From Chara braunii (lineage: Eukaryota > Streptophyta > Charophyceae > Charales > Characeae), in contig BFEA01000022.1 in the NCBI GenBank assembly GCA_003427395.1, positions 5,298,139 through 5,355,272 on the forward strand: 57,134 nucleotides of DNA, in the 5' to 3' direction. The notes beneath the pieces were generated by a model. The model worked only from the letters and a program-made list of their open reading frames with translations. It searched no databases and was not told where the DNA came from. Both the position numbers and the translations under genes were made by a program. Below are positions 41,800 through 52,375 of the stretch, in pieces (position 1 is the stretch's first letter; the number at the start of each line of letters is the position of its first letter).

Positions 41800-42621
41800 G
41801 CCTATCGCATCTCTGGGGATTTGAAGTCCCAACCCCTTCTCGTCGCGCCACATGGCGCTTCGCTTTCCCCCTTCCCCCTTTTTTTTTTTTTTTTTTCCCA
41901 ACGGCTGCTTCTCGTCGTACCGTTTTGTTTTAGTGGCCCAAAACAGACAAAACAAAAGAAAAAGAAAGAAAAAAAAGAAAAGGAACCAACTTACCTCACA
42001 ACGTCGCAGTCTCTGCAACGCCGTTTCTGGGCACTTACACGCCCAGGTGCGGGGTAGGTGAGTTTTTTTTCTTTTTTTTCCTTCTCTCTTTTTTTCCCCC
42101 TTTTTTTTTTCCAAAAAAAAAAAAAAAAAAGTTCAGAACTCGGACCATTCCCCGATTCACGTGTGTCATCCTTGTGTAGGGTCAAATCACCGGCGTGGCC
42201 GATTTCGGCCATACGATCTGGTAGATCACGCGGTCAAAATTGACCGCGTCACATCAAGGAGCTGGGCCGTTCCTATCAAAAGGAGCTAGCCCAATCACGG
42301 GTCGTTGGGCTCAATCCCTAAATCCACAGGGTGACAGTTTGGTGACAATACCTACTGGGCTAGCTCCTTCTCACATAAGGGGAGGAGCAACCCTTCTATA
42401 TGAAGGGCTTCGGTGCCCAGCAGGCCCCCCCTCCAGCGCTTAGAAGTCTGTGCCTGCTAAGCCCGCTTGTTACCGCGGCTGGCTGGCTGGTTGGCGGTCG
42501 ACGGCCTTATCAGCCGCCCTACTCAGCCAGTCCTCACGCCGTCACCCCCTGTCCTCGGCGCAAAAAGCCCCGCGGACCCTAAAACTAACTATCCCTTCAC
42601 ACAGCGGTCCCAACCCCATCG

Positions 42622-42930
42622 CTGCGACTCCTTTTTATCCCGCTTAGGCCCTGACTTCAGTCTTTCCATGACCGCACACTACCACGGCCTTGTTGGGAAC
42701 CGCGAACGACGAGCCGTACAGCTGACTCCTGCTGTTTCGATCGAACGTCAATGACGTCTCACGCCAACGACGTCAGGCTTTAGGTCTCTCAGTTATAGGG
42801 TTGGTCTGAATAACTTTGGCAACGTCAACCTCGTTAAGTCTCCCAATCCAAAAAAAAGGGTCGGGCAGTGTTTGACCTTGAAAAACTCGGGCAGAAACCC
42901 TCACAGGGGTTTCTGTCCCGACAACGTGAT
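42622..42930 (+). repeat. Structured LTR-like dispersed repeat, copy 2
   Basis: This is homologous to 3755-4093 (shared CTTAGGCCCTGA, CAGTTATAGG, CTGAATAA, CAATCCAAA, GTCGGGCAG, CCCGACAACG). Near its end CAGAAACCC pairs with GGGTTTCTG (about 42894-42918), at the same place as the stem in copy 1. It directly precedes the gypsy gag/protease remains, which fits the end of a 5' LTR. No second LTR with this sequence was found 3' of the element. Confidence 0.5.
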
Positions 42931-43350
42931 AGGGTGAACGCGACTACTCGGCAAGGGACGGCTGGGAGAAGGATTATCCGTGACACCGTGATGGAGGAGG
43001 TTGCTGGGAGTTCCGTACCCCAGGCAGAACCTGAGGCCGGGGAACCAGAGAAAGTCTATGAAGCCTAGGGGAGAGGAACCCGCGGACAAAGTTACCGCCG
43101 CCAAAAAGAAGTTTAGGTATCTGATTCCGATCTTAACCATACCAGAGGTCGATGACACCCTTAGCAAATTGCTAGGGACCATGGTGTCGGTGTCGTTTCA
43201 GACCATGCTGCAGGCCAGCCCTAGGTTGCTTAAAGGGCTAAGACAACTGTTGACTCGATGACGAGTAGAGATAGATGAGGACCCCGAAGCGCCGGAAGAG
43301 GAAAGGGAGGAGGAGGCTCCGCAAGAAGTCGCCAACCTGCAGAGGAGTCG
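42931..43350 (+). pseudogene. Ty3/gypsy gag C-terminal region, broken
   Basis: Two frames carry remnants. One (to 43068) reads VMEEVAGSSVPQAEPEAGEP. The next (about 43060-43340) reads KKKFRYLIPILTIPEVDDTL, then SFQTMLQASPRLLKGLRQLL, a TGA at 43259, then an acidic stretch (EIDEDPEAPEEEREEEAP). A helical AS.P...L.QLL block followed by an acid-rich linker ahead of the protease is seen in gypsy polyproteins of the type common in fungi (DUF4100-like region). The capsid/CCHC part is missing, so the element is 5'-truncated or rearranged here. Confidence 0.45.
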
Positions 43351-44375
43351 CGGGGACTTTGGAGGATCTCGAGAAAGCCTTTCCAGACATCCGTTTGAGC
43401 TTGCCCGACCGAGAGGGCGGCGAGGTCATGAGGGCCGGAACGAAGCTTAGCTTTCATGCACTGCCCGTAGGGAAGCTGAAAGTCCAGATTGGGACTCATC
43501 ATACCGACGCATTAGTAGACGGGGGAGCAGAAATCACTCTCATAAGGAAAGATTTTGCAACAATCCAGGGTTGTACGGTAAACAAGGAAGTAACAGGGAG
43601 CATCCGGGGAGCTGGCGGGGAAATCCCGTTCGCTGGGTACGTCACAAAGTGCGCAGTAAAGGCAGGAGTTAGGGAGTCGATCTGGTCGTTTCAGTGGATG
43701 ACCGGAATGGAGGAAATTGACCACGATATAATCCTCGGGAGACCGTGGTGCGCAAACGTAGAAATGATAGGCATGCACTTGCACGACGGCTCGTACATGG
43801 TAGACATAGAGGACCCAGTGACTGGCCGGGAAGAGCTCCTCCGACTCCTTGGAACGAGAGGAGACCCCCCGAAGGGGAAACTGGCAACATGGTCGCCGTC
43901 GTTCGAAGATAGCACACGAAAAGGGGCCTTTGCTGGAATGGAGGGCATGAGAGAGGGGGTAGAGATCATGATCGAGGAAGCCTTCAATAAGAAGGAATGG
44001 ATTAAGATGGGCCTGCCCCAGAAGAAGAGGAGGCAGAAGGACGAAGTCCTAGGTGTTATGGTAGCAGAAAAGGAGTCAGAAGTCGAATTTGGTGCCAGCC
44101 TGCCCAAGCGGAAAGAAGTACGCATGGACGTGCCAGAAGTTGCGCTCGAGATCCCCGATTTGTTGCAGCTCATCAAGGCCCTCAGATACCACAAGGTAGG
44201 AGTGGACTCGGCGGCCCTGGCCAAATTCGAAGGAGAGGTGCAAAAAGGATATTGTTTGAATGGGAAATTAGTTAGTATTCAACCACGAGTCGTAGAAGCA
44301 ACGAGGGCAATTTCGACCGTTCATTTTTTAGGAGAAAGATCCCGGAAGGAAGTGTTCGAAAGTACAAGCCGGTAG
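43275..44375 (+). CDS. Ty3/gypsy aspartic protease ORF
   Basis: This is a 366-codon clean frame. After a basic start (probably out of the true frame until about 43340) it reads FPDIRLSLP and SFHALPVGKLKVQIGTHHTD. The retropepsin active-site motif ALVDGGAEITLI follows (Asp codon 43518-43520), then the second motif HDIILGRPWC at about 43725. The protease matures Gag-Pol. The usual D-S/T-G is D-G-G here, which may impair catalysis. A Glu/Lys-rich linker leads to pol. Near 44340 the frame shifts: the +2 frame continues VRKYKPVGKKAKPVS, the natural lead-in to RT. The 1-kb segment in this frame is thus bounded by two indels that restore the outer frame. Confidence 0.75.
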   Translation: MRTPKRRKRKGRRRLRKKSPTCRGVAGTLEDLEKAFPDIRLSLPDREGGEVMRAGTKLSFHALPVGKLKVQIGTHHTDALVDGGAEITLIRKDFATIQGCTVNKEVTGSIRGAGGEIPFAGYVTKCAVKAGVRESIWSFQWMTGMEEIDHDIILGRPWCANVEMIGMHLHDGSYMVDIEDPVTGREELLRLLGTRGDPPKGKLATWSPSFEDSTRKGAFAGMEGMREGVEIMIEEAFNKKEWIKMGLPQKKRRQKDEVLGVMVAEKESEVEFGASLPKRKEVRMDVPEVALEIPDLLQLIKALRYHKVGVDSAALAKFEGEVQKGYCLNGKLVSIQPRVVEATRAISTVHFLGERSRKEVFESTSR

Positions 44376-47300
44376 GGAAGAAAGCAAAACCGGTCTCGAT
44401 CCTGCTAGAGACATCAAAGGAAGAGGCTATGGAGAAGGAGGAGGAGGTCCTCCGAGTGATCCAAGAGAGAAGAGCGACGGAACGGCATCGGATATTAGAT
44501 GAGATAGCTGACACAATGAAGATAAGGGTAGAAGGATTCCTAACGGAGGAGGAAGATCGCCTGATCAAAAGGACCTGCCAAAAGTTTCATCTGGCATTTG
44601 CTTTTAGCGATCATCAAAAGGGGCGGCTGGATGCGAAGCTGATCCCTCCGGTCAGAATCCACACAGTAGAGCATGAGTGCTGGAACGACAAGGGTCCGTC
44701 CTATGAATTTGGGATAGCAGCGGAAGTGACAGACCTCCTCCGAGCGAAGATGGACTCCTTCGTCGTAGAACCTACAACGTCGCCGTACGCAAACCGGTGG
44801 TTCGTCTTTCGGAAGCCCAACAAGACGCTAAGGTGGATTCAAGATCTGCAGAAGTTTAATGCGGTAACCATCCGGAATGCTGGCTCGTTACCTCAGGCCG
44901 ATTTATTAGCAGAATCGCACGCCGGCCGGAGCATTTACTCCCTGATAGATCTGTAATCAGGGTACGACCAGCTTCCATTGGATGTTCGGTACAGGCCGTA
45001 CACCGCTATGCACAGCCCCGTAGGCCAGTTACAAATGCAAGTGACCTCTATGGGCTTCACAAACGCGGTGGCCGAAGCGCAAAGGAGGATGCTTGCCGTA
45101 GCCGGAGATATATTTCCAGAGAAGTGCGAGCCCTACATCGACGATAATCCGATCAAAGGCGCGCAGGAGAAGGACGAGACATAAGTCCAGCCAGGAGTTC
45201 GAAAGTTTGTGTGGGACCACCTACAGGACATCAAGGACTTACTCCGCCGATTCCTAGTATACAATATCACGGCTAGTAGACCAAAGAGTATTCTAGCAGT
45301 ACCGGAAGTAACCATATTGGGATTTCGCTGTGGCGCGTATGGTAGGCAACCGGATCCGACGAAGACGGACAAGATATCGCAATGGCCAACACCCCTGCGC
45401 ACGACAACGGAAGTAAGGGCATTCCTAGAAGTGGTCGACTTTTGGAGGATCTTCATTAAGAATTTTGCCAAGATTGCTGAGCCTATCCGGACCATGATTA
45501 GAGAAGAAGGGACCATGGACTGGACAGAGGAGCGAGAAGGAGCCGCCCAAACGCTCAAGGACATACTGACGTCTGAGCAAGTCGCCTTGTCCGCACCCTG
45601 TTTTAACGACGAAGTAGGACGACCCTTCATCCTAGAGACGGATGAAGGACCTTTGGTTGTAGGAGGTGTATTGATTCAAAGGGATGAGGGAGGAAAAGAG
45701 AGACCAATTAGGTTCGAAAGTAGAACCCTGAACTCCGCAGAACGGCGGTACTCACAATTTGAGAAGGAGGTCCTAGCCATCTTACATTGCCTCGAGACCT
45801 TCTAGGCCTACCTATTTGGGAGGCGGTTCATCCTTAGGATCGATCCGACGAATGTTGCAAGGGCCTTAAAAAATTACAGGCCTATAGATCCGGAGGTGGG
45901 GAGATGGGTAGGATTTATCTGGCAGTCCGATTACAAAATCGAACGGATTGCAGAAATTAGGAACAAGGCTGATGGGCTGAGCCGGGTCTGCATCACTCCC
46001 GAAGGGGTGGAGGATGCGGAGCCCATAGACGCATTCCTCGAATACGAAGGAGGAACGCTTGCGGTGGACAACGAAATGATGGTCGAATAATGCGCGTCGG
46101 GAGAGCTGTTGATCCGGACTTTGGAAAAGGGGGCGCATGCCGTAGTAGCCGAACTTAGAGAAGGACCCGTCACCACTCGAGGTCGTAAAGAGGAGAGAGA
46201 TTCATGGGGAGCAATAGTAGGACCGAAGGAGGAGCTAATAGCAATAGCGGTTGAGGGAGGCCAGGGAGCCGTGATGAGCCTAGTGGAATCTTGGGAAAAG
46301 AAAGAGTTGCAGTGGATGGTAAACCAGATGCAGGAGAGAAAGGATGAGGACCACGAAGGGAAGGAGTTTTTCTATGCCCAGATATATGAAGGGATCTTTC
46401 GGGAGATCGAGTTGTTGCTGGTAGGAAACAAGCAACCCACGGAAGTCAGCACTAAAGCAAGGGAGGAGGCCGAGAGGTACGTCATAAGGGGGGCCCATCT
46501 GTTCCGAAGAGAGGAAGGTGCTATGCCTAGACGGGTTGTATGCGGAAGATCTAGGCAATTAGACGTTATCCAGGCAATGCACGACGGGTTAGCTGGAGGC
46601 CATCGATCGTCTAAAGGAACGCTTGCAAAGATAACGCCACTCTATTATTGGTCGGGCATGGCAGGCATGGTTGCCATATACTGCCAGACATGCCTTATCT
46701 GCCAAGAACGAAGCTCGACACGTGTCTTTGAGCCGCTTAGACCTACATGGGTGCTAGGGCCGGGACATCTGGTCCACCTCGACCTTGCGGTCATGCCTGT
46801 ATCAACGGATGGGTACAGGTATATCCTGGATGCGCGAGACAATTTGAGTGGGTTCGTGGAGGCGGTCGCCCTTAAGAAAAAGACAGGGAGAAGTGTGGCG
46901 GACTGGATAAAAGACTTCGACTTGAGGCATCCTTTCGTCAGTAGGTTTATAGCAGACAATGAGACGGAGTTTGTGAACCAAGAAGTATAGGGGATGCTTA
47001 AGAGACTCTGCGTGCCGATCAAACTCATCGAGCCGTATCACCCTGAGGCCAATGCACCTGTGGAAAGAAGGCACCAAACCTTGAAGAACACGATTGCGAA
47101 GCTCGCAGCGGACCGTCTGGGGAGCTGGCCTAGGTATCTTAAGCAGGCTGTCTTTGAAGAGAACATGACCCCTAAGAGGACAACAGGATGTATCCCGACA
47201 GAACTTTGGTATGGAAGAGAGATCGATTTTCCCGTGGAAGCCTTGGTACCTACCTGGAACAGGTTCGATGATGATCCGCAAATGACCACGAAGGAGTTAA

Positions 47301-47674
47301 TCGAGGCAAGATGTCAACAAGTCCTTAAGAACAAAGAAGTCGTGGAAGACATCGCCAACCGGGTACTAGACAGCAGAATGAGGGATAAAGCAAGGTCGGA
47401 CCAGGTTAAGAATGTCAAAGAGGAGCCACTTCAGGTGGGGGAGACAGTATTGCTAAGGAACTTGGCACTGGAAAGTACTTGGTCTGGACAGCTGGGGAGG
47501 AGGTTCAAAGGCCCCTACCGGGTCGCCAAGCGGGTGGGGTTGAACACCTTCGAACTGGAAGATTTGGATGGAACTGGATTGAAAGGACCCTTCCCAGGGA
47601 AACGACTGGTCAGGTTTCTAAGTCGGGACCCAGTGGAACAATGGCTTAAGGAGGCCAAGGATAGGGAAAACTGA
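44340..47674 (+). pseudogene. Ty3/gypsy pol: reverse transcriptase, RNase H, integrase
   Basis: One frame reads from about 44345 to 47674 with stops at 44954 (TAA), 45182 (TAA), 45803 (TAG), 46088 (TAA) and 46988 (TAG). RT: FVVEPTTSPYANRWFVFRKP, IQDLQKFNAVT, SLIDL*SGYDQ, catalytic PYIDD (YIDD 45134-45145), FRCGAYGRQPDP, EVRAFL. RNase H: FILETDEG, RYSQFEKEVLAIL, RFILRIDP, NKADGLSRV. Integrase: GLAGGHRS with CQTCLIC (zinc site), then VHLDL (D, 46781-46783), IADNETEF (D, 46955-46957) and PVERRHQ (E, 47063-47065), then GETVLLRN...FKGPYRV, the GPY-type end. Every catalytic acid is present, but the stops make it inactive. The order RT-RH-IN marks Ty3/gypsy; the PYIDDNPIKG and IDP variants recall fungal-type gypsy elements. 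There is no chromodomain. Confidence 0.92.
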
Positions 47675-48079
47675 AAGGCTACAAGCGAAGGACTGACAAT
47701 GGCCTTGCCCACACTTTTGGTTCTGTCTCTGACTGCGTCCGTGGGACTGTCATTTTTTTTTTGTTGGGGCAATGGTTTGGACTAACTGAGGTTGAAATGC
47801 AGGGTGACTTGGGAATTTGCGGTAACGGGTTTGTGCGACGACGGGAAGGATTGTTGGGACATTGTATCATAGTTTTTGGCGGGGAAATAATGGGATCTTC
47901 ACAAACGGCGCATTTGCATAAGGGAGGGAAATGTATAAAAGGGGCATGAGGCGAAGGACACGGGGAACATTCTGGGGAAATGGGAGCTGTCTACCGGACT
48001 GGGGGAACGGGTGTATGAGGGACATTGCGGGTGTTGTTTTGTTATGCAGGACTTATAAGAAAAACGAGAAAAAGCAAGA

Positions 48080-48994
48080 ATGAAATTTGGCAACGAGAAT
48101 GATAGTGGGGCAATCAACAGGCCTATCGGAGGGGACGAAGCAGGACCAAGCCAAGGGAGGAGGACAGCGAAGAGAAAGTTGTACATAGGGCTCATGGGCG
48201 GGCCGATGGTAGGCAGGGGTGAAAAGAAGTGCGTATGTAGAAGACCCTCGCCCCTCTGCAAGGGAGAAGGTATAGAGATCTCATCTGACAGTGAGGGCGA
48301 GAAGGAAGGGGCAAATGTGGGAGAAGGGGGCAATGTAGATATGGGGGATAAGGCTCAGGCCTCTGACGAGGAAGGCGTCAATAGGGGCGAACGACGTGAG
48401 GCTTGGCATAGGGAAAGCGAGGGGGGACGGGACATGCACGACGAGCGTGAGGATGGGGAGGAGAGGAGAGAAAGCCCGCTTGAAGGACGAAGCGGCCATG
48501 GCAGTTGTGAGGGGTATGAGGCAAGGACAGAGATTCCTTATACCTACGATCCGAAGAACCTAACGGGGGGGTATAGCCCCATACAGACGGAGGACGAGGA
48601 GGATGAGGAAGAGGATGTACAAGAGATCATAGAAATCAACAGCGGGGATGAAAGGGATGAGATCTCGAGGCCTAGGGAAGAGAGGCGGCCTCCAATGCAC
48701 CAGCCGCGCGATGAGGTCTTCAGATGGGAGGATGAGTTTGGGCCAACACCCAGTCATTGGTTTCAGCAATGGACCAATGTGATCAGGCACGAGTGGATCA
48801 TCAAGACCCGGGAACTCGCAAAGGCAGGGGTGGAAGCCACGCCGTTGGACTTTTTCAGTAAGGAGGAATTACAAGGCATTGCAAGAAAAGGGAGAGAAAT
48901 TGAAACCTACGGCCTGGGGGTTAGAAAGCCCGCCAAGGAACAGGGTGGACAAGGAATCGAGCAAGCTGAGGCACAAGGCAGCAATAGGAACTAG
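48080..48994 (+). CDS. Uncharacterised 304-aa ORF downstream of integrase (ORF3)
   Basis: A clean frame from ATG at 48080 (MKFGNENDSGAINRPIGG) to TAG at 48994, 405 bp after pol and on the same strand. I recognise no family. It is hydrophilic with no signal peptide or membrane segment. Basic patch RRTAKRKL is at about 28-35, two short Cys motifs (CVCRR..PLCKG) at about 51-63, and Glu/Asp/Gly/Arg-rich sequence at 65-150. A run of acids (EDEEDEEED) lies near residue 170, followed by a folded-looking Trp-rich end (EVFRWEDEFGPTPSHWFQQW, IRHEWIIKTRELAKAG). It is uninterrupted although pol upstream has five stops. It could be an accessory protein of the gypsy element or a displaced gag-like piece. 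It is unlikely to be an envelope protein because it lacks membrane segments. Confidence 0.5.
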   Translation: MKFGNENDSGAINRPIGGDEAGPSQGRRTAKRKLYIGLMGGPMVGRGEKKCVCRRPSPLCKGEGIEISSDSEGEKEGANVGEGGNVDMGDKAQASDEEGVNRGERREAWHRESEGGRDMHDEREDGEERRESPLEGRSGHGSCEGYEARTEIPYTYDPKNLTGGYSPIQTEDEEDEEEDVQEIIEINSGDERDEISRPREERRPPMHQPRDEVFRWEDEFGPTPSHWFQQWTNVIRHEWIIKTRELAKAGVEATPLDFFSKEELQGIARKGREIETYGLGVRKPAKEQGGQGIEQAEAQGSNRN

Positions 48995-49690
48995 ATGTTG
49001 ATTTAGCATTGAACATGGTTCTTGCTTTTCTATTTGCAAAGACATGAGAACGACAAGAACGTGTATAGTATGAGTAAGCTTGCTAAGGATGAAGTGATAA
49101 GAGGGCCAACTAAGACTGTGTCACGAGTAGATAGCATTTTGAGGCTACGTTCTGGATGAGCTATCTTCGAAAGTGGGTACATAAGGCAAGGACATGGGGC
49201 ATGGGATGAGGACAGTTGGGAAGGGTGTGTTGTGAATTTTGGATGGGGATTGTGCTTTGAGAAGAGAAACCTTGAGTACAGATTGATGAGCGAACCATGA
49301 CATTGAATGTTGGTCGAGTACAAGAGAGGTTAGGGAAACTATGGGTCAAGGGGCGTGAAGAACACTCCTTCCCTATGAGCCAAATCCAACTGAGTCATGA
49401 ATGAGTCTGAGAATAGCTAAGGCCTGAGTCATCAGAATGAGTGAAAACAAGAGGGGCGCCCCTGTCTTTTGCTATGGTTGAACGACCAGGTGAGCTAGTG
49501 CTGCTTGGGGTCGTGAGCCCCAACTCGAACACTAGACGCTAAGTCGGATGTATGCATGGATAGTACATTACTATGAGAAATGGAAAAGTAGAACAACACG
49601 CTGAAAACTGAGATGAGATGACCACCTTCTAACCTCCAAGACAGAAATGGGATCCGTGACCTCGAGGCTCACCCCCTTGGGCACTAACAT
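48995..49690 (+). other. Non-coding 3' region of the gypsy element
   Basis: G/A-rich sequence without a domain. It is continuous in composition with ORF3 and the repeats that follow, so it is probably element 3' UTR. Confidence 0.4.
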
Positions 49691-49691
49691 T

Positions 49692-49851
49692 GAGAATGGA
49701 AAAGAATGACCCTAACCAGGCTGTTAGACTTGAGAATGGAAAGGAATGACCCTAACCAGGCTGTTCAACTTGAGAATGGAAAGGAATGACCCTAACCAGG
49801 CTGTTCGACTTGAGAATGAAACAGAACGACCCTAACCAGGTTGTTCGGGAA
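49692..49851 (+). repeat. 40-bp minisatellite, 4 copies
   Basis: Units at 49692, 49732, 49772 and 49812 share GAGAATGGAAAGGAATGACC and CTAACCAGGCTGTT. The last unit is the most diverged. Confidence 0.95.
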
Positions 49852-49969
49852 TGGCCCCTGACAAGGGTCATTCCTTTTGAAATAGGCATTGGGGTCCCCT
49901 GCATAATTGATTGAGAAAGGTTGATTGAGGAAGGATGATTGAGAATGAGTTGGAATGAGCAATGAGGGA

Positions 49970-50130
49970 TGGAAAAGGTCAGTGGGTCGGTCATTGAAAT
50001 AGCCAATGGAATGGATGAAAGAGATGAAAAAAGGCCGGTGGGTCGGTCATTGAGACAGCCAATGGGATGGATGGAAGAGATGGAAAAGGTCGGTGGGTCG
50101 GTCGTTGGGATAGCCATGCGAATGGACGAA
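49970..50130 (+). repeat. About 56-bp minisatellite, 3 copies
   Basis: AAAGG(T/C)C(A/G)GTGGGTCGGTC followed by a TAGCCAATGG-ATGGA block starts at about 49974, 50030 and 50085. Confidence 0.9.
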
Positions 50131-50509
50131 TAAGAATGAGAAGGGCAGGATGAAGAAGGTTGAGCCTTAAGACAAAGAGAAGCATGGGCCGGAGGGACGG
50201 TCATAAGGAATGGATATTGGGGAATGAGAAAGATGAGGATTGAAGGCGGGCCGACGGGTGGGCCTTTGCGAAAATGGCTATTAAGAAAGCGACCGCGAGA
50301 GCGGCCACAAGAGGTGGCCTTGTTAATGAGCGGCTGCCGGACCAGCCATCAGAATCAGCCTTGGAAATAGCATTGGATTGAGTGTTTGAGAATTGGATAT
50401 TGTATTGCATAAGTCAGGGGACCCTAGGCAACTGATGTAAGGTCGTCGGGCCGACCATGGAAATAGCAAGAGATTGAGTTTTCCCTTTCTTCTAGTCTCA
50501 GGTCTCGAC

Positions 50510-50536
50510 ATAAGGGGGAAAGTGATGCATGCATCA
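50510..50536 (+). promoter_or_regulatory. Candidate polypurine tract and 3' LTR start
   Basis: ATAAGGGGGAAAG (50511-50523) directly precedes TGATGCATGCATCA (50523-50536), which begins with TG and is nearly palindromic. A purine run abutting a TG start is how a plus-strand primer and LTR edge look. No matching 5' LTR was found in the window, so this is tentative. Confidence 0.4.
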
Positions 50537-51413
50537 CAACCCCAGGACCTCTACGCGTCAAGGGAAAAGTCTCAGCGCGACCTATTCCTTATAAGGGAAA
50601 ATAAGGGTTGAAACACCAAGGCATCTCTCTCTTTGATTGATGCGGGCCGTCCGGAACTAACTCCGAAAACGAGCTCTAGTCGGGGAGTTCAAACTGCGCC
50701 TCATGTCGAGAACCTAAAATTCAAGGGCGTGGAGCCAAACGGGCGAGAGAGCTATTTTTTTTCCTAAGTCTCATTTTTTTTCTCCCCAACCACGCGCCAT
50801 GTCGTAGATGGGCGACACGACCGTTTGGAATGGACCACGACTGCTCGCATTAAGTTGAGCAGCACTGTCCAGAGGGAGGAAACGGGTGTGGTACCGGGTG
50901 GAAGCCGCAACCACCACAGGGCGAGTGACATCGTCCTGCCGGATCATTACAACCGTTCCGGAACTAACCGCGAGGTCTTCGTAACTGCACTCGCAAACTA
51001 ATTGAGAGTCCCAACTCTCTTGAAAGGAAGAGGCCGGATCCAAAAAAACACCACTCGGGAGGAACGATTCGCGAGAAAGCCCTTACGGAAAGACGGGGTC
51101 CTGGGAGGTTTGGACTGGACCTACCTGCCAGATGTGAGGAGGTACCTCAGTAATGACGCCCGTCTCGTAAGAAGCAAAAAGTCGGACGGAGTAGAGGATG
51201 AGGTGAGTTATCAGCAGGGGGAGGACTGATCACCCTTCCTTTTTGGGATTGATGGGCCGACATCTGTCTACTCGTTGGTGGGCCAAGGTTTGCGTACCTC
51301 CGAGTGAGAACTAGTCGTGCAATGGGGACATCGCATTTTGAGTGGGGGAAAGGTGTGCCATCTACCGATTAAAAAGTGTGCAAAAGAGAAGGTTACCATG
51401 AGTCAAGACGATT
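50537..51413 (+). other. Possible LTR body; no recognised gene
   Basis: Mixed sequence. A 75-codon frame (51002-51229; ..LGGLDWTYLPDVRRYLSNDA..) is protein-like but unassigned. A second purine run (GAGTGGGGGAAAGG) lies at about 51340, resembling the one at about 52576. Confidence 0.35.
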
Positions 51414-51862
51414 GTGTAATTGACTTTGCGCAGGCTTGAAAAAAGATCTGGCAAGATGTCCAGAAGAAAGGAATGGATGAGTAATTGACTTTGCGCAGGC
51501 TTGAGAAAAGGTCTGACAAGATGTCCAGAAGAAATAAATGAATGAGTAATTGACTTTGCGCAGGCTTGAGAAAAGACTTGGCAAAATGTCCAGAAAGAAG
51601 AAAAATGCTTGTATAATTGATTTGCGCAAGATTGAGAAAAGACGTGGCAAGATGGTTAGAAGAGAAAGGGATGAGTAATTGACCTTGCGCGGGCTTGAGA
51701 GAAGGCCTGACAAGACATTCAGAAGAGAAAGGCATGAGCAACTGGGTTTGCATAAGCGAAAGGAAAGGACTGGCAAGACGCCCAGAAAAGTGATATATGT
51801 GTAATAAACCTTGCATGAGTTTGAGCAAGGCCTGGCGAGATGCCGGAAGAAAGATGCGTATG
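51414..51862 (+). repeat. 62-67-bp minisatellite, 7 diverged copies
   Basis: Units start at 51414, 51479, 51544, 51611, 51673, 51736 and 51799. Their consensus phrases are GAGTAATTGACTTTGCGCAG, GCTTGAGAAAAG and TGGCAAGATGTCCAGAAGA. Divergence increases towards the 3' side. The long antisense frame across it is made of these repeats. Confidence 0.9.
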
Positions 51863-52179
51863 GAATGAACTAAGTAATGCGGATTTTGAGAATGGAAGTG
51901 ACATGCATGCGGAATTGGCAGGGCTAGAAAAAACTGAGCAAAATAACATGGAAAAAGATACATGTGAATTTGGCAAAGCGGGAGATTGAGGAAAGAATGA
52001 CGGGAGGCATGGATCGCACGGGCCAAAGAGCCAAGTAGAAAAGGCATTAAGGGGGACGAAAGCCGGAAAAAGGGGCCTGGTTGGCAAGGGATGGGAGGAG
52101 GATCAACCAAAGGGCGCTTGGGATGGCAAGGCTCGAGGGAGAAGCGGGGGCAGCGAAAGGAGGAAAAACTGAAAAAGGT

Positions 52180-52375
52180 TTTTTTTTTTTTTGAGGGTGA
52201 GGAACGAGAAGAAAGGAGGATTGATGCTTTGGGAGTGGTGAATGAGACGAAAGGGTTTTTTTGATGTTTTAAGAGTGATGAATGAGACGAAAGGGGTTTT
52301 TCTTGATGTTTTAAGAATGATGAATAAGACAAATGGGGTTTTTGATGTACTACGGGTGATGAATGAGACGTGAGA
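52180..52375 (+). repeat. About 47-bp minisatellite, about 4 copies
   Basis: TTTTTGATGTTTTAAGAGTG and ATGAATGAGACGAAAGGGG repeat head to tail, ending near 52375. Confidence 0.85.

Noticed and set aside
43691-44224. 177-codon minus-strand frame over the protease
   Set aside because: Antisense shadow of the gypsy protease and linker coding strand.
48080-48994. Envelope gene of an errantivirus-like element
   Set aside because: No signal peptide, transmembrane segment or cysteine-rich ectodomain; the protein is hydrophilic and acidic.
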